64,000 nucleotides of DNA from JAUZOB01 sp963692465 (GCA_963692465.1 OY829943.1:2356001-2420000), one strand, 5' to 3'; counted from the stretch's first letter, positions 17,134 to 26,242 are shown. The notes: a model not told the origin generated them from the sequence alone. Translations and numbers: made by a program.

Positions 17134-18555
17134 TTAATTTTTTTCTTTTAATTGATTGAAATGTTCCTGCCTCAAAATCGAACTCATGTTTGCTGCAAAA
17201 TCTTCATAGGGGGATAAAGCCTCGCTATTGAGAATCTTCCCGTCCCGGTTAATGAGGAGATAATGGGGTATGGCGTTTATCCGGAATGCTTTGAGTATAT
17301 CCGGATTATTTGAACCATCAAGCAAGGTCCATTGATACCCTTTTTGTTTGAAAAAAGCAGATGCCTTCGAAAAATCATCATCAACGGAAATGCTGACTAT
17401 GGTAAGATCCGAAGCGTATTTTGCCGCTAATTCCGACAAAGCTTTGAAGTGTTCCCGACAGGAGTAATCGTCGGTTGCTATAAAATTGAGATAGATATAT
17501 TTTCCGTTAAATGCTTCAATAGATTGTCTCTGTCCGTTCTGATCCGTCAGAGAGAATGCAGGAACGGGACTCCCGGCTGCAAGCCATGTCATGGCGTCGT
17601 TCGTGTCTTTAGCTAATGTTCGGAGCAGAGGAGATGACGCCTCTGTGGTCATCTCTTTGATAACCGATAAAATTCCGTTCCGGCTGTAATCTTTGGTGTA
17701 ATAACCATCATACAAGTTCTGCAAAATAAACAATCCGGACACATCCGGTGAAAAATGAAATCGGTTCATCAGGCTGTTCTGCAGTTCTTTAAAAGAGCCT
17801 TCCCCAATAAGCTGTTCAATCGATTTGTCATTCGGATTAGAGGGGAGACCTTTTAGAAAGTCTTTGCTTAGTAGTCTGAATACCTCCGTATAAGCCTGAT
17901 TATTAACCAAAACCGGTTGCTGTGACAGAAACATCTGAACGTTTTTCTCGTTGTTCTGTGCCTGGAGCATGCACTCAATATAATTTTTGCGGTATTGCCG
18001 GTAATTGACAAAAAAGGGAAGAGTACAATCCCGTCCGCTCTGATCAAGCATTTGTTTGATCTTTTCTGCCTGAATGCGGGAATGCTGCATAAAGATTGCC
18101 CTCAGATTCTTTTGTAAGGAGGAATAAAAGATTGAGTCTAAGTGTGCAATCTGATCATTTAACGGTCTGGCTTCCGGATTCTGAATTTCCAATAAGAGAG
18201 TTGTTGGACGAAAAAAGGGACTTCTTCTTTCCTGAAGTGTTTTTTTTCGTAGTGGAGGAAGTCTTAGCAGATAGGACTTCCCGGGCTCTGCAAAGAAAAA
18301 CCCGTTATTTGCTCCAAGCGGAATACTTATGCGTGACACCGAGTCTAACTCAAACTCAATATTGAATCGACCGTCCACTCCGACGTGGCACGATCCCAAT
18401 GTTTGGTTATTAAGGGTGATGGGATTGCAGATTCGTTGAAACTCAAGAATTAATCCTGCATATTGAGGAGCCGATCCGGATATCTTAACAGTTGAGGCCT
18501 GTACGGTCCAGAAATAAGCGATTGTGAAAAACAGTAGTAAAAAAGACTTCTTCAT
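17134..18555 (-). CDS. Secreted redoxin-like protein with a single active-site cysteine
   Basis: The 473-residue product has a signal peptide (KKSFLLLFFTIAYFWTVQAS), a long N-terminal part of unknown fold and a C-terminal thioredoxin-like domain (from about residue 330) starting PVPAFSLTDQNGQRQSI. Where TlpA proteins have WCxxC it has TDDYSCREH, so only one cysteine remains. The cis-Pro loop is kept (INAIPHYLLINRDG). It may act as a peroxiredoxin-like or non-redox protein. It follows coaD by 18 bases. Confidence 0.82.
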   Translation of the reverse strand: MKKSFLLLFFTIAYFWTVQASTVKISGSAPQYAGLILEFQRICNPITLNNQTLGSCHVGVDGRFNIEFELDSVSRISIPLGANNGFFFAEPGKSYLLRLPPLRKKTLQERRSPFFRPTTLLLEIQNPEARPLNDQIAHLDSIFYSSLQKNLRAIFMQHSRIQAEKIKQMLDQSGRDCTLPFFVNYRQYRKNYIECMLQAQNNEKNVQMFLSQQPVLVNNQAYTEVFRLLSKDFLKGLPSNPNDKSIEQLIGEGSFKELQNSLMNRFHFSPDVSGLFILQNLYDGYYTKDYSRNGILSVIKEMTTEASSPLLRTLAKDTNDAMTWLAAGSPVPAFSLTDQNGQRQSIEAFNGKYIYLNFIATDDYSCREHFKALSELAAKYASDLTIVSISVDDDFSKASAFFKQKGYQWTLLDGSNNPDILKAFRINAIPHYLLINRDGKILNSEALSPYEDFAANMSSILRQEHFNQLKEKN

Positions 18556-18573
18556 GTTTCATCCCGGAAGATA

Positions 18574-19065
18574 CTATCGATAATCATTAAAAGACTGCAG
18601 AAGCTCTGCACTATTAATCGCCTCCGGCAGAAATCGGTCCGCATTTCCCTTATGCAGAATAATATCCCTGATTAAAGTGGAATTGACTGGAGTGTGTTCC
18701 GGTAAAGCCAAAAGGAAGAGGGTTTCAAGATGAGGATACATCTGTTTGTTTATTTGCGCAATAGCCCGCTCATACTCAAAATCGGAAGCAGACCGTAGTC
18801 CCCGGAGGATATAGGGCGCATTGACTTTTTTGCAGAAATCAACGGTTAGTCCGTCAAAGATCTCAACGCTTATCTTGGGCTCGTCTTTAAAAATCCGATC
18901 AATCCATTCTTTCCTTTTTTCGGGAGGGAAGAATGATTTTTTATTAATGTTATATCCAACCATGATTATAATGCGGTCAAAAAGAGGTAGCGCTCTTTTG
19001 ACAATGGATTCGTGACCGACCGTAAATGGGTCAAATGAACCGGGAAAGATGACAGCTCTATCCAT
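18574..19065 (-). CDS. coaD: Phosphopantetheine adenylyltransferase
   Basis: The 163-residue protein starts with the nucleotidyltransferase motif FPGSFDPFTVGHESIV (TVGH at residues 16-19) and has YILRGLRSASDFEYERAIAQ and the C-terminal STLIRDI motif. It makes dephospho-CoA from 4'-phosphopantetheine and ATP in coenzyme A synthesis. Length matches the family. Confidence 0.97.
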   Translation of the reverse strand: MDRAVIFPGSFDPFTVGHESIVKRALPLFDRIIIMVGYNINKKSFFPPEKRKEWIDRIFKDEPKISVEIFDGLTVDFCKKVNAPYILRGLRSASDFEYERAIAQINKQMYPHLETLFLLALPEHTPVNSTLIRDIILHKGNADRFLPEAINSAELLQSFNDYR

Positions 19066-19168
19066 GAGAGATTGTTTTTTGCAAAGCTAAAAAGATGTTC
19101 GAAATAAATAATTTTTTAATCAAAATAGCATCATTTTTTGAATTAATGCTCAAAATACGACTTCCGAA

Positions 19169-20338
19169 TTATTGATTATATAACGGGTGGGCAAAAGTGA
19201 TTACATCATTTCGGGTGATTGTATTTCCACAAAGAATGATTAGTCGCTCGATAACATTCTTGAATTCCCTAATGTTTCCGGTCCAGTTATATTTTTGAAG
19301 CTCAGTGATGGCTTCGTTGTCGATTGCTTTAAGAGGCATGCCGTATTCAGAACAAATCTGTTCGATGAAATAATCGGCTAGCAAGGGAATATCTTCTTTG
19401 CGTTCATTAAGCGAAGGTACCCGGATAAGAATGACACTCAAGCGGTGGTACAGATCTTCTCTGAACCGGCCTTTCTTAATCTCTTCCGATAAATCTTTGT
19501 TTGTTGCGGCAATGACCCGTGTATCAACTGTAATGGCTTTTTCTCCCCCAACGCGGCTAATCTGGTTCTCCTGAAGAGAGCGAAGCACCTTGGCCTGGGC
19601 TGAAAGACTCATATCCCCAATTTCATCCAGAAAGAGCGTTCCTCCGTTGGCCTGTTCAAATTTTCCTTTCCGTTGTTTAATCGCAGAGGTGAAAGCTCCT
19701 TTTTCATGACCGAATAATTCACTTTCGATCAGTTCCGAAGGAATTGCCGCACAATTAACCTCAACGAACGGACCGGCAGAACGGTTGCTCTTGTTGTGCA
19801 GGCGGCGGGCCACTAATTCTTTCCCGCTGCCGTTTCCTCCGGTTATGAGAACCCTTGCTTCCGTCGGGGCTACTTTATCGATCACTTTAATAACCTGTTG
19901 CAAGGCCAGTGAATCACCGATTACTTCATATTTTTTGTCCACCTTCTTTCGGAGAACTTTGGTCTCACTGATCAAGTTGGACTTATCTGTTGCATTGCGT
20001 ATGGTGATCAGCAGGCGGTTTAGATCAAGCGGCTTTTCTATAAAGTCGAAAGCTCCTTTTTTGATCGATTCAACAGCCGTATCGATATTTCCGTGACCCG
20101 AGATCATTACAATCGGAATGTCGGGTTTTAGTTCGGTGATTTTTTCAAGGACTTCAATTCCATCCATCCCCGGCATTTTAATGTCGCAAAGGACAATATC
20201 ATACTCGTTTTCTTTTATTTTTTCCAATCCCTGTTCTCCGTTTTCGCAGGCATCAACCTGGTATTTTTCGTAGCCCAGTATCTCTTTCAGCGTATTCCGA
20301 ATGCTTCGTTCGTCATCAATAACTAAAATCCTCGACAT
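19169..20338 (-). CDS. NtrC-type sigma-54-dependent response regulator without a C-terminal DNA-binding domain
   Basis: The receiver domain (1-120) has its phospho-acceptor Asp52 (CDIKMPG). The AAA module (about 138-370) has the P-loop region GGNGSGKE (167-174), GAFTSA (214-219) in place of the usual GAFTGA sigma-54 contact loop, and Walker B GGTLFLDEIGD. The protein ends at residue 389 soon after NIREFKN, so the usual Fis-type helix-turn-helix is missing, and no remnant of one follows. It should activate sigma-54 promoters from solution or through a partner. It follows ppx by 6 bases; no partner kinase is adjacent. Confidence 0.93.
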   Translation of the reverse strand: MSRILVIDDERSIRNTLKEILGYEKYQVDACENGEQGLEKIKENEYDIVLCDIKMPGMDGIEVLEKITELKPDIPIVMISGHGNIDTAVESIKKGAFDFIEKPLDLNRLLITIRNATDKSNLISETKVLRKKVDKKYEVIGDSLALQQVIKVIDKVAPTEARVLITGGNGSGKELVARRLHNKSNRSAGPFVEVNCAAIPSELIESELFGHEKGAFTSAIKQRKGKFEQANGGTLFLDEIGDMSLSAQAKVLRSLQENQISRVGGEKAITVDTRVIAATNKDLSEEIKKGRFREDLYHRLSVILIRVPSLNERKEDIPLLADYFIEQICSEYGMPLKAIDNEAITELQKYNWTGNIREFKNVIERLIILCGNTITRNDVITFAHPLYNQ

Positions 20339-20344
20339 AAAAGA

Positions 20345-21280
20345 TTATTTTAAGGCAGATTGAATTCCGGCTATCTCTGCCAAAACCCCTTCTTTCAGGG
20401 CATAACCGGATTGAAACATTGTTTTGATATTAATCTTTTGTAGAACAAAATTAACAAATATGCTCGCAATGACAATCATGCTGATTCTTATCGGGTCGAG
20501 TCCCTTCATGACTTCCAGCGTTGTATGATCGGACGTGATGATCCGTTGATGAATAATCTGAAAATCAGATAGACTAATTAAGGTTTTAATCCGATAAGTG
20601 CTTTCCGGTTCCAGATTGTCAATCAGATCGACAAAAGTGTCAAATGCTCCGGAACAACCAATCAGTGTGTCAATTGGATATTGCTTGACCTTCTTCCATA
20701 GAGGCTGAAGATGCTTGTCAAAATGACACTCAATCTGTTTGATCTCTTCTTGTGTGATCGGCTCGGAAATCGGAAATTCCTCTCGAATACGGGCAATCCC
20801 AATCTCAAAACTCTGCCTCCAGAAGATCTGATCTTTATTCCCGATGATGAATTCATTACTACCCCCACCGATATCCAAAATCAAAACTTTCTTTTCGTCG
20901 AAGCCCACAGCCATCCGAGCTCCTTGGTAAATATAACCGGCCTCGGAATCTCCATCAATAATTTCTATTTCCACTCCGGTCTCTTTCTTGATTAGATCAA
21001 GAAAGTCCTTTTTATTACTGGCATTCCTAACTGCAGAAGTGCCAATAGCCCGGATGTGAGTACAACCGGCTTCCCTAATGCGTTGCATATGTCGTTGAAT
21101 GGCTAGCAGTCCCCGCTGCATAGCTTCGGGAGTAATGATCTTTCGGTTAATTCCCCCTTGTCCCAGTTTTACCGATTCTTTACCCGTGTAAATAAGTTTA
21201 GTCTGTCCGTTGGGCAGAATATCCACAATGAGTAGATTACAAGTATTGGTTCCTAAATCAATAACTGCGGTTACGGCCAT
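20345..21280 (-). CDS. ppx: Ppx/GppA-type exopolyphosphatase/guanosine pentaphosphatase
   Basis: The 311-residue protein has the actin-like ATPase phosphate motifs: VIDLGTNTCNLLIVD at the N-terminus, IGTSAVRNASN near residue 85 and ILDIGGGSNEFI near residue 140. This short two-domain form is common in Bacteroidetes. It hydrolyses polyphosphate or pppGpp; the two activities cannot be told apart by sequence. It is the first gene of a pair with the sigma-54 activator. Confidence 0.92.
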   Translation of the reverse strand: MAVTAVIDLGTNTCNLLIVDILPNGQTKLIYTGKESVKLGQGGINRKIITPEAMQRGLLAIQRHMQRIREAGCTHIRAIGTSAVRNASNKKDFLDLIKKETGVEIEIIDGDSEAGYIYQGARMAVGFDEKKVLILDIGGGSNEFIIGNKDQIFWRQSFEIGIARIREEFPISEPITQEEIKQIECHFDKHLQPLWKKVKQYPIDTLIGCSGAFDTFVDLIDNLEPESTYRIKTLISLSDFQIIHQRIITSDHTTLEVMKGLDPIRISMIVIASIFVNFVLQKINIKTMFQSGYALKEGVLAEIAGIQSALK

Positions 21281-21369
21281 TTCTTATGCAATTTTTGTGT
21301 TCTGATTTTTCGGAGAAAATCAAATTTCTCGTGGTCGGTAAATATGCGAAAAAAACCCCATGTGGAGAT

Positions 21370-21416
21370 AAAAAAAGCGGGATCGCTTTTGATGCTGCAT
21401 CAAAAGGCAATCCCGC
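21370..21416 (-). terminator. Intrinsic terminator of cysK
   Basis: On the minus strand a long stem (GCGGGAT, a small internal loop, then CTTTTGATGC pairing with GCATCAAAAG) is followed by seven T. It begins about 35 bases after the cysK stop. Confidence 0.9.
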
Positions 21417-21452
21417 ACACACGGATTTTTTAGTATAAAAAGCGATGATTCT

Positions 21453-22364
21453 CTAGAATAAGCCGTCAACAGAAAGGTAACGTTCGCCGGTATCGTATGC
21501 AAAAGTTACAATGGTTGCCCCTTTGGGAATTTCCGGTAGCTTCTGTGCAATGGCGGCAAGCGATGCTCCGGATGAAATCCCGATAAATAATCCTTCCTTA
21601 CGTGCAGCATCTTTGGTGTATTGATAAGCAGCGTCCTTGCTGACTTGAATAACCCCGTCCAGAAGTTTGGTGTCAAGCGTTTTGGGAACAAACCCGGCGC
21701 CGATGCCCTGAAGAGAGTGGGGACCGGATTTGCCTCCGCTAAGAACCGGAGAAACATCCGGCTCTACGGCAAAAACTCTAATTTTGGGGAATTTTTGTTT
21801 TAATACTTTTGCCACCCCTGAGATGTGACCGCCGGTTCCGACCCCTGAAATTAAGTAATCAATGCCCTCGGGAAAATCAGCTAGAATCTCCTGTGCTGTT
21901 GTTGCACTGTGTATCTCGGGATTGGCCGGATTCTCAAATTGTTGGGGAATCCATGAACCCGGATGCTGTTTGGATAGCTCAATCGCTCTTTCAATCGCTC
22001 CTTTCATCCCTTTTTCACGGGGAGTAAGATCCAGTTGTGCTCCGTAAACGGTTAGAATTCTCCGTCGTTCAAGCGACATGGATTCGGGCATCACCAATAT
22101 GATCGGATATCCCTTAACAGCTGCAACCAATGCCAGTCCGATTCCCGTATTTCCCGATGTCGGTTCGATAATTAATCCGCCGGGTTTTAGAATGCCTCTT
22201 TTTTCGGCGTCTTCAATCATTGAAAGGGCAATACGGTCTTTGATACTTCCGCCAGGATTGCTCTTTTCTACTTTGACATATACGTTATATCCTTCAGGAT
22301 ATAAATGATTGATTCTTACGTGTGGAGTATTTCCAATTGTTTCTAAAATGTTGTTAACTTTCAT
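21453..22364 (-). CDS. cysK: Cysteine synthase (O-acetylserine sulfhydrylase)
   Basis: The 303-residue PLP enzyme has Lys42 in NPGGSIKDR (Schiff base), the substrate loop TSGNTG (69-74) and the phosphate-binding loop SGVGTGGHISG. It makes cysteine from O-acetylserine and sulfide, the last step after the cysHDN sulfate pathway encoded at 29480-32404. It is preceded by a 190-base leader with a Cys-rich leader peptide and an intrinsic terminator just before the start codon, which predicts control by transcription attenuation. Confidence 0.97.
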   Translation of the reverse strand: MKVNNILETIGNTPHVRINHLYPEGYNVYVKVEKSNPGGSIKDRIALSMIEDAEKRGILKPGGLIIEPTSGNTGIGLALVAAVKGYPIILVMPESMSLERRRILTVYGAQLDLTPREKGMKGAIERAIELSKQHPGSWIPQQFENPANPEIHSATTAQEILADFPEGIDYLISGVGTGGHISGVAKVLKQKFPKIRVFAVEPDVSPVLSGGKSGPHSLQGIGAGFVPKTLDTKLLDGVIQVSKDAAYQYTKDAARKEGLFIGISSGASLAAIAQKLPEIPKGATIVTFAYDTGERYLSVDGLF

Positions 22365-22396
22365 GATATATAAGTTTTGAGATTAAAAAAAAGTTC

Positions 22397-22428
22397 AAAA
22401 AAAAGCCTCCCTGAGAACAGGAAGGCTT
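22397..22428 (-). terminator. Attenuator terminator in the cysK leader
   Basis: On the minus strand AAGCCTTCCTG (22418-22428) pairs with CAGGGAGGCTT (22403-22413): 11 pairs with one U-G and a 4-base loop, followed by a run of T (the A run at 22397-22404). It lies 33 bases before the cysK start and after the leader ORF, so it would stop transcription before cysK. The upstream segment 22485-22492 is perfectly complementary to 8 bases of its 5' arm and could open it. Confidence 0.85.
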
Positions 22429-22464
22429 GAGATTTTTTATCGAAGTATTTGATAAATCACATCA

Positions 22465-22551
22465 TCAATAACAGCAATAGAAGACCTTCCTGCAACAATT
22501 TTTGAAGCAGCAACAACAAGTAGCAGTACTATGTGTTAAAGGTCTTATCAT
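22465..22551 (-). CDS. Cysteine-rich leader peptide upstream of cysK
   Basis: An ATG at 22551 opens a 28-codon frame ending in TGA at 22467-22465. Eight of 28 codons are Cys (TGT/TGC): codons 12-15, 19-20 and 26-27. The first 11 residues read MIRPLTHSTAT. The frame lies between a near-consensus promoter (22580-22609) and the attenuator terminator (22397-22428), 100 bases before cysK on the same strand. Cys is normally rare, so runs of four and two pairs in such a short ORF argue for a ribosome-stalling leader that senses Cys-tRNA. A metal-binding microprotein is a less likely alternative because the ORF also carries the pairing segments of the attenuator. Confidence 0.8.
   Translation of the reverse strand: MIRPLTHSTATCCCCFKNCCRKVFYCCY
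22481..22546 (-). promoter_or_regulatory. Alternative pairing segments of the cysK attenuator
   Basis: Region 1 (22539-22546, AAGACCTT) is perfectly complementary to the end of region 2 (22481-22488, AAGGTCTT). Region 2 also carries CAGGAAGG (22485-22492), complementary to the terminator's 5' arm (22418-22425). Pairing 1:2 leaves the terminator free; pairing 2:3 destroys it. A ribosome held at Cys codons 12-15 would leave region 2 free, while one that reaches the stop codon would cover it. Confidence 0.75.
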
Positions 22552-22579
22552 TTTGAATGAATTTTGTCTTTCAACAATT

Positions 22580-22609
22580 CAAATATAGAATTTATTTCTC
22601 TAAGAACAA
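22580..22609 (-). promoter_or_regulatory. Promoter of the cysK leader
   Basis: The minus strand has TTG (22607-22609), a 19-base spacer and TATATTTG (22580-22587), an excellent match to the Bacteroidetes pattern TTG-N19-TAnnTTTG. The start site would be near 22575, about 24 bases before the leader ATG. Confidence 0.75.
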
Positions 22610-22626
22610 TTTTTCTATCACAATGT

Positions 22627-23997
22627 TTAGAAATTGTTATATCGCAACCATTTCCATAATTCTTTCCAGCTTACTTTTTTGCCATACATCAGGATTCCAG
22701 TGCGATATATTTTGCTGGTAACCCAAATCATTCCGATGATGGTGGCAACCAGAAGAACCATACTAAGGATGATTTGCCAGGCTGGGACTCCTCCGAAAGG
22801 AATCCTCGCAATCATAATAACCGGTGAAGTAAACGGAATTAAAGACGTCCATACAGCAAGCGGACCATCTGGATTCTTCGCAATGCTAACCAGAATGACA
22901 ATTGAGAGCATCAGTGGCATTGTAACCGGAAGCATAAATTGCTGGGCATCCTCATCATTATCAATAGCAGCCCCCAGGGCCGCAAGCATCGAACTATAAA
23001 GCAAATACCCTCCGATAAAGAAAAATACAAAACAACCAATCAAAAGAGGAATCGGTAAAGAATTAACCATTGAAATAACTTCTGATACGGCATGAACGGA
23101 TTGTGAGTTGTTTTGAATCTGCTGAACGGCTTGTTCCTGAGATACTCCTCCGCTAGCCATGATATTCTGAGCATGAGAAACAGCTGGAGTGGTTGAATTA
23201 CTTATAAAACTTTGGGCTCCGATTATAAGGCCTCCTCCGATAATCAGCCAGATTGCCACTTGAGTCAGTCCTACCAGTGCGATCCCGATAATCTTCCCCA
23301 GCATCAGTTGAAACGGTCTGACCGAAGAAATAATGACCTCTACAATCCGGTTTGACTTCTCCTCCATAACACCCCGCATCACAAAAGTCCCGTAAAAGAG
23401 GATAAACATATAGATCATAAATCCGGCAATATACCCGATAGCCATTGATAATTCTGCTGATCCGCTTTGCCCTTTTCCGTTCTGATCAAACCTGATTGTG
23501 TTGACGCTGATGTTGGTTTTGGTCTTTTCAAGTTGCTCTTCGAGATTTGGAATGCCGGTGGCTGCAATGATCTTTGCCTTTTTCAACTTCTCAATCTCGC
23601 CTGATAGTTTATTGCTGAGCTCTTCTTTTATATCAATTGTAATCTGCTTGTCAGCGTATATATTAGCCCGATTGGTAATCAGAATGTCTGCCGGAATGTG
23701 TAACACGGCATAATACGGACTTTGCTTACCGATTGCATTACGAGTTGATTCGAGTTGACTAACCGGTAGATAATGAAAATGAGTATATTGATTTTCAGGT
23801 AGCTGATTTAAAAAAAGTCCGGTTTCGTCAACCACCGCAATGGTCCGGTTTTCAGTGTCATCACGCGTTGCCAGATAGCCTGGTATAACCGTTATAGCCA
23901 CTAAAAGAATCGGCATGAGTAACGTGGTGATCAGGAATGACTTTTTTTTCACCCGTATGGTATATTCTCGTTTTAAAACAACGATTGCTTTGTTCAT
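22627..23997 (-). CDS. ABC transporter permease (NatB-like, ABC-2 family)
   Basis: The 456-residue protein has one N-terminal membrane helix (about residues 20-42), a large periplasmic domain (45-185), and five or six further helices, the usual ABC-2 export permease plan. EEKSNRIVEVIISSVRPFQLMLGKIIG is the conserved cytoplasmic loop that contacts the ATPase. It starts 15 bases after the ATPase gene. Substrate is unknown; related systems export Na+ or small toxic compounds. Confidence 0.92.
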   Translation of the reverse strand: MNKAIVVLKREYTIRVKKKSFLITTLLMPILLVAITVIPGYLATRDDTENRTIAVVDETGLFLNQLPENQYTHFHYLPVSQLESTRNAIGKQSPYYAVLHIPADILITNRANIYADKQITIDIKEELSNKLSGEIEKLKKAKIIAATGIPNLEEQLEKTKTNISVNTIRFDQNGKGQSGSAELSMAIGYIAGFMIYMFILFYGTFVMRGVMEEKSNRIVEVIISSVRPFQLMLGKIIGIALVGLTQVAIWLIIGGGLIIGAQSFISNSTTPAVSHAQNIMASGGVSQEQAVQQIQNNSQSVHAVSEVISMVNSLPIPLLIGCFVFFFIGGYLLYSSMLAALGAAIDNDEDAQQFMLPVTMPLMLSIVILVSIAKNPDGPLAVWTSLIPFTSPVIMIARIPFGGVPAWQIILSMVLLVATIIGMIWVTSKIYRTGILMYGKKVSWKELWKWLRYNNF

Positions 23998-24012
23998 AAT
24001 GATCTGATTTGT

Positions 24013-24936
24013 CTATTGTTTGTTTGATTCTTCAACGACACGGATAAAGACTTCATTCATGCTGGGAATGATTTCTCTGAACGAACGAATCTCTGCATGG
24101 GGCAGAAGGGCTTTCAAAATGCTATTGCCCGATTCTTCACTTTCAAAATGAAGCTTTAAGGTGTTTATTGAATCGGTTTCCTGATGTTCAATGATGCTGA
24201 TTTCTCCGGGTAGATTATTCCCGATGGATTCAAATGAGCCTTTGTAATTCACCTCAAAATTGTTGGTCTTATAACGGTTTCTAATCTCATTGACTTTTCC
24301 GTCCAGAATCTTTTCTGAATTGTTAATCAGTGCGATGTGGTCGCAAAGTTCTTCAACCGAAGCCATATTGTGGGTTGAGAATATGATGGTTGATCCCTGA
24401 GCTTTCAAGTCGAGCATCTCATCTTTAATCATGTTGGCGTTGATGGGATCAAAGCCGCTGAATGGTTCATCGAAGATTAAAAGGCGAGGTTCATGCAGAA
24501 CCGTACAGATAAACTGTATTTTTTGCTGCATCCCCTTGGAGAGTTCCATAACCTTTTTGTTCCACCAGGGTTCTATCTCAAATTTCTGGAACCAATAACG
24601 TAGTTTTATTAGCGCGTCATGGCGGGAAAGTCCTTTAAGTTGGGCAAGATAAATGGCTTGTTCGCCTACTTTCATCTTCTTATAAAGTCCCCGTTCCTCA
24701 GGCAGATACCCAATTCTTTCCACGTCACTCTCACGAAGAGGTCTGCCTTCGAAAAGAATGTGTCCCTGGTCCGGTGCGGTAATCTGATTAATGATTCTGA
24801 TCAGTGTTGTTTTTCCTGCGCCATTCGGTCCCAAAAGACCAAACACACTTTTTTCCTCAACGCTGATTGTTACATTCGTCAGCGCCTGGTGCCCGGCATA
24901 ATTTTTTTCAATATTCTGAGCTTGTAGCAACGCCAT
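24013..24936 (-). CDS. ABC transporter ATP-binding protein (NatA-like)
   Basis: The 307-residue protein has Walker A GPNGAGKTT (about residue 36), the signature LSKGMQQKIQF, Walker B LLIFDEPFSGFD and the switch His in FSTHNM. The C-terminal 90 residues form the extra domain seen in DUF4162-type exporters (ending SMNEVFIRVVEE). It pairs with the permease encoded downstream. Confidence 0.94.
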   Translation of the reverse strand: MALLQAQNIEKNYAGHQALTNVTISVEEKSVFGLLGPNGAGKTTLIRIINQITAPDQGHILFEGRPLRESDVERIGYLPEERGLYKKMKVGEQAIYLAQLKGLSRHDALIKLRYWFQKFEIEPWWNKKVMELSKGMQQKIQFICTVLHEPRLLIFDEPFSGFDPINANMIKDEMLDLKAQGSTIIFSTHNMASVEELCDHIALINNSEKILDGKVNEIRNRYKTNNFEVNYKGSFESIGNNLPGEISIIEHQETDSINTLKLHFESEESGNSILKALLPHAEIRSFREIIPSMNEVFIRVVEESNKQ

Positions 24937-25076
24937 AAGTAGTTGTTATTTATAATATCGAATAATAAGTAGAGAAACCCCTCTTTTTATTACATGTTTT
25001 TGATAAAAACACCTGAATTTTACTCATCGGACTAAGAAAACAACCCCCTGTATCCGTTGAAAAAGAGTGTTGTGAA

Positions 25077-26153
25077 TTATTGTCCTTTGCCAATATGAAG
25101 ATTGTCCAGCAGGTTAATATAAGTCCGGATTCCATCCTCAATCTCTTCAATACAAATGTATTCGTTTGCCGTGTGAGAACGGGCTGAATCGCCGGGACCG
25201 ATTTTTATTGAGGTTTTGTGCATAACCGACTGATCAGATGTTGTTGGAGACCCGAAATAGGTAAGACCTGCCTCAAGTCCTCTTTGAACCAGCGGATGAT
25301 CAATTGGAATTCGTGAAGAGTTAAGCCGAAATGAACGGGCTTGGCATTCACTTTGAATAAGAGTTCGTATCTGCTCGAAAGCCTCTTCGTTGGAGTAAAA
25401 TTCATTGGTCCTTACATCAATAACAAACCGGCAGATATCGGGAATGACATTGTGCTGATGACCCGCTTCGATCTGTGTTACCGTCATTTTTACTTTTCCC
25501 AGCAAGTCTGAAACCTTTGAAAACTCAAAATCTCTGATTTTAGTAATGTCGTCAATGGCCTTGTAAAGCGCATTAATTCCTTCTTCCCGTGCTGCATGAC
25601 CCGCTTTGCCGTGGGTGGTACCATCAATCACCATCAGTCCTTTTTCTGCAACGGCCATTTGCATACGGGTTGGCTCCCCGACGATTGCAAGGTCAACCTG
25701 CCCCAGTAGCGGAATAAGAGAAGTCATGCCGTTAGCTCCCGATATCTCTTCTTCGGCTGAAGCGGCCATGATAAGATTATACGGGAGATCCTTCTGCTCT
25801 CTGAAATGACGAAAGACTGCCATAAGCGAAACCAGACACCCTCCGGCATCGTTGCTTCCCAGTCCGTATAATTTTCCGTCACGATACAGTGGGGTAAAAG
25901 GGTCTGTTTCCCAGCCATCTGCAGGTTTAACCGTATCTATATGCGAATTGAGAAGAATAACCGGTTTCCCTTTCTTCCAGTATTCATTATGGGCCCATAG
26001 ATTATTCCCTTGTCTTTGGTAGCTAAAACCCCAGTCTTTCCATTGTTCTTCAATCAGGGCCGCAGCCTCATCTTCCTCCCGACTGACCGAAGGGATTGTA
26101 ATTAGTTTTTCAAGTAACGTAACTGTATTTTTTACGAGCGTTGTCAATTCCAT
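25077..26153 (-). CDS. argE: M20-family deacylase, probable N-acyl-ornithine/citrulline deacylase ArgE
   Basis: The 358-residue protein has M20 zinc ligands: His and Asp in LLNSHIDTVKP, Asp in GSNDAGG, and the catalytic Glu-Glu in AASAEEEISG. Sequence style matches the ArgE of Bacteroidetes. The other arginine genes in this window encode an N-acylated pathway with an N-succinylornithine-type transcarbamylase, so its substrate is probably N-succinylcitrulline, removing the acyl group before ArgG. It is outside the main arg operon, 140 bp upstream of an ABC transporter pair. Confidence 0.88.
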   Translation of the reverse strand: MELTTLVKNTVTLLEKLITIPSVSREEDEAAALIEEQWKDWGFSYQRQGNNLWAHNEYWKKGKPVILLNSHIDTVKPADGWETDPFTPLYRDGKLYGLGSNDAGGCLVSLMAVFRHFREQKDLPYNLIMAASAEEEISGANGMTSLIPLLGQVDLAIVGEPTRMQMAVAEKGLMVIDGTTHGKAGHAAREEGINALYKAIDDITKIRDFEFSKVSDLLGKVKMTVTQIEAGHQHNVIPDICRFVIDVRTNEFYSNEEAFEQIRTLIQSECQARSFRLNSSRIPIDHPLVQRGLEAGLTYFGSPTTSDQSVMHKTSIKIGPGDSARSHTANEYICIEEIEDGIRTYINLLDNLHIGKGQ

Positions 26154-26242
26154 CAGGTTTCTTTTCTGTGAAAGTACAAATACGACAAAAAATAGACAAG
26201 TAAATTGTTTTTTGCTTTATTTTTATAGAAAATATTAACGAC

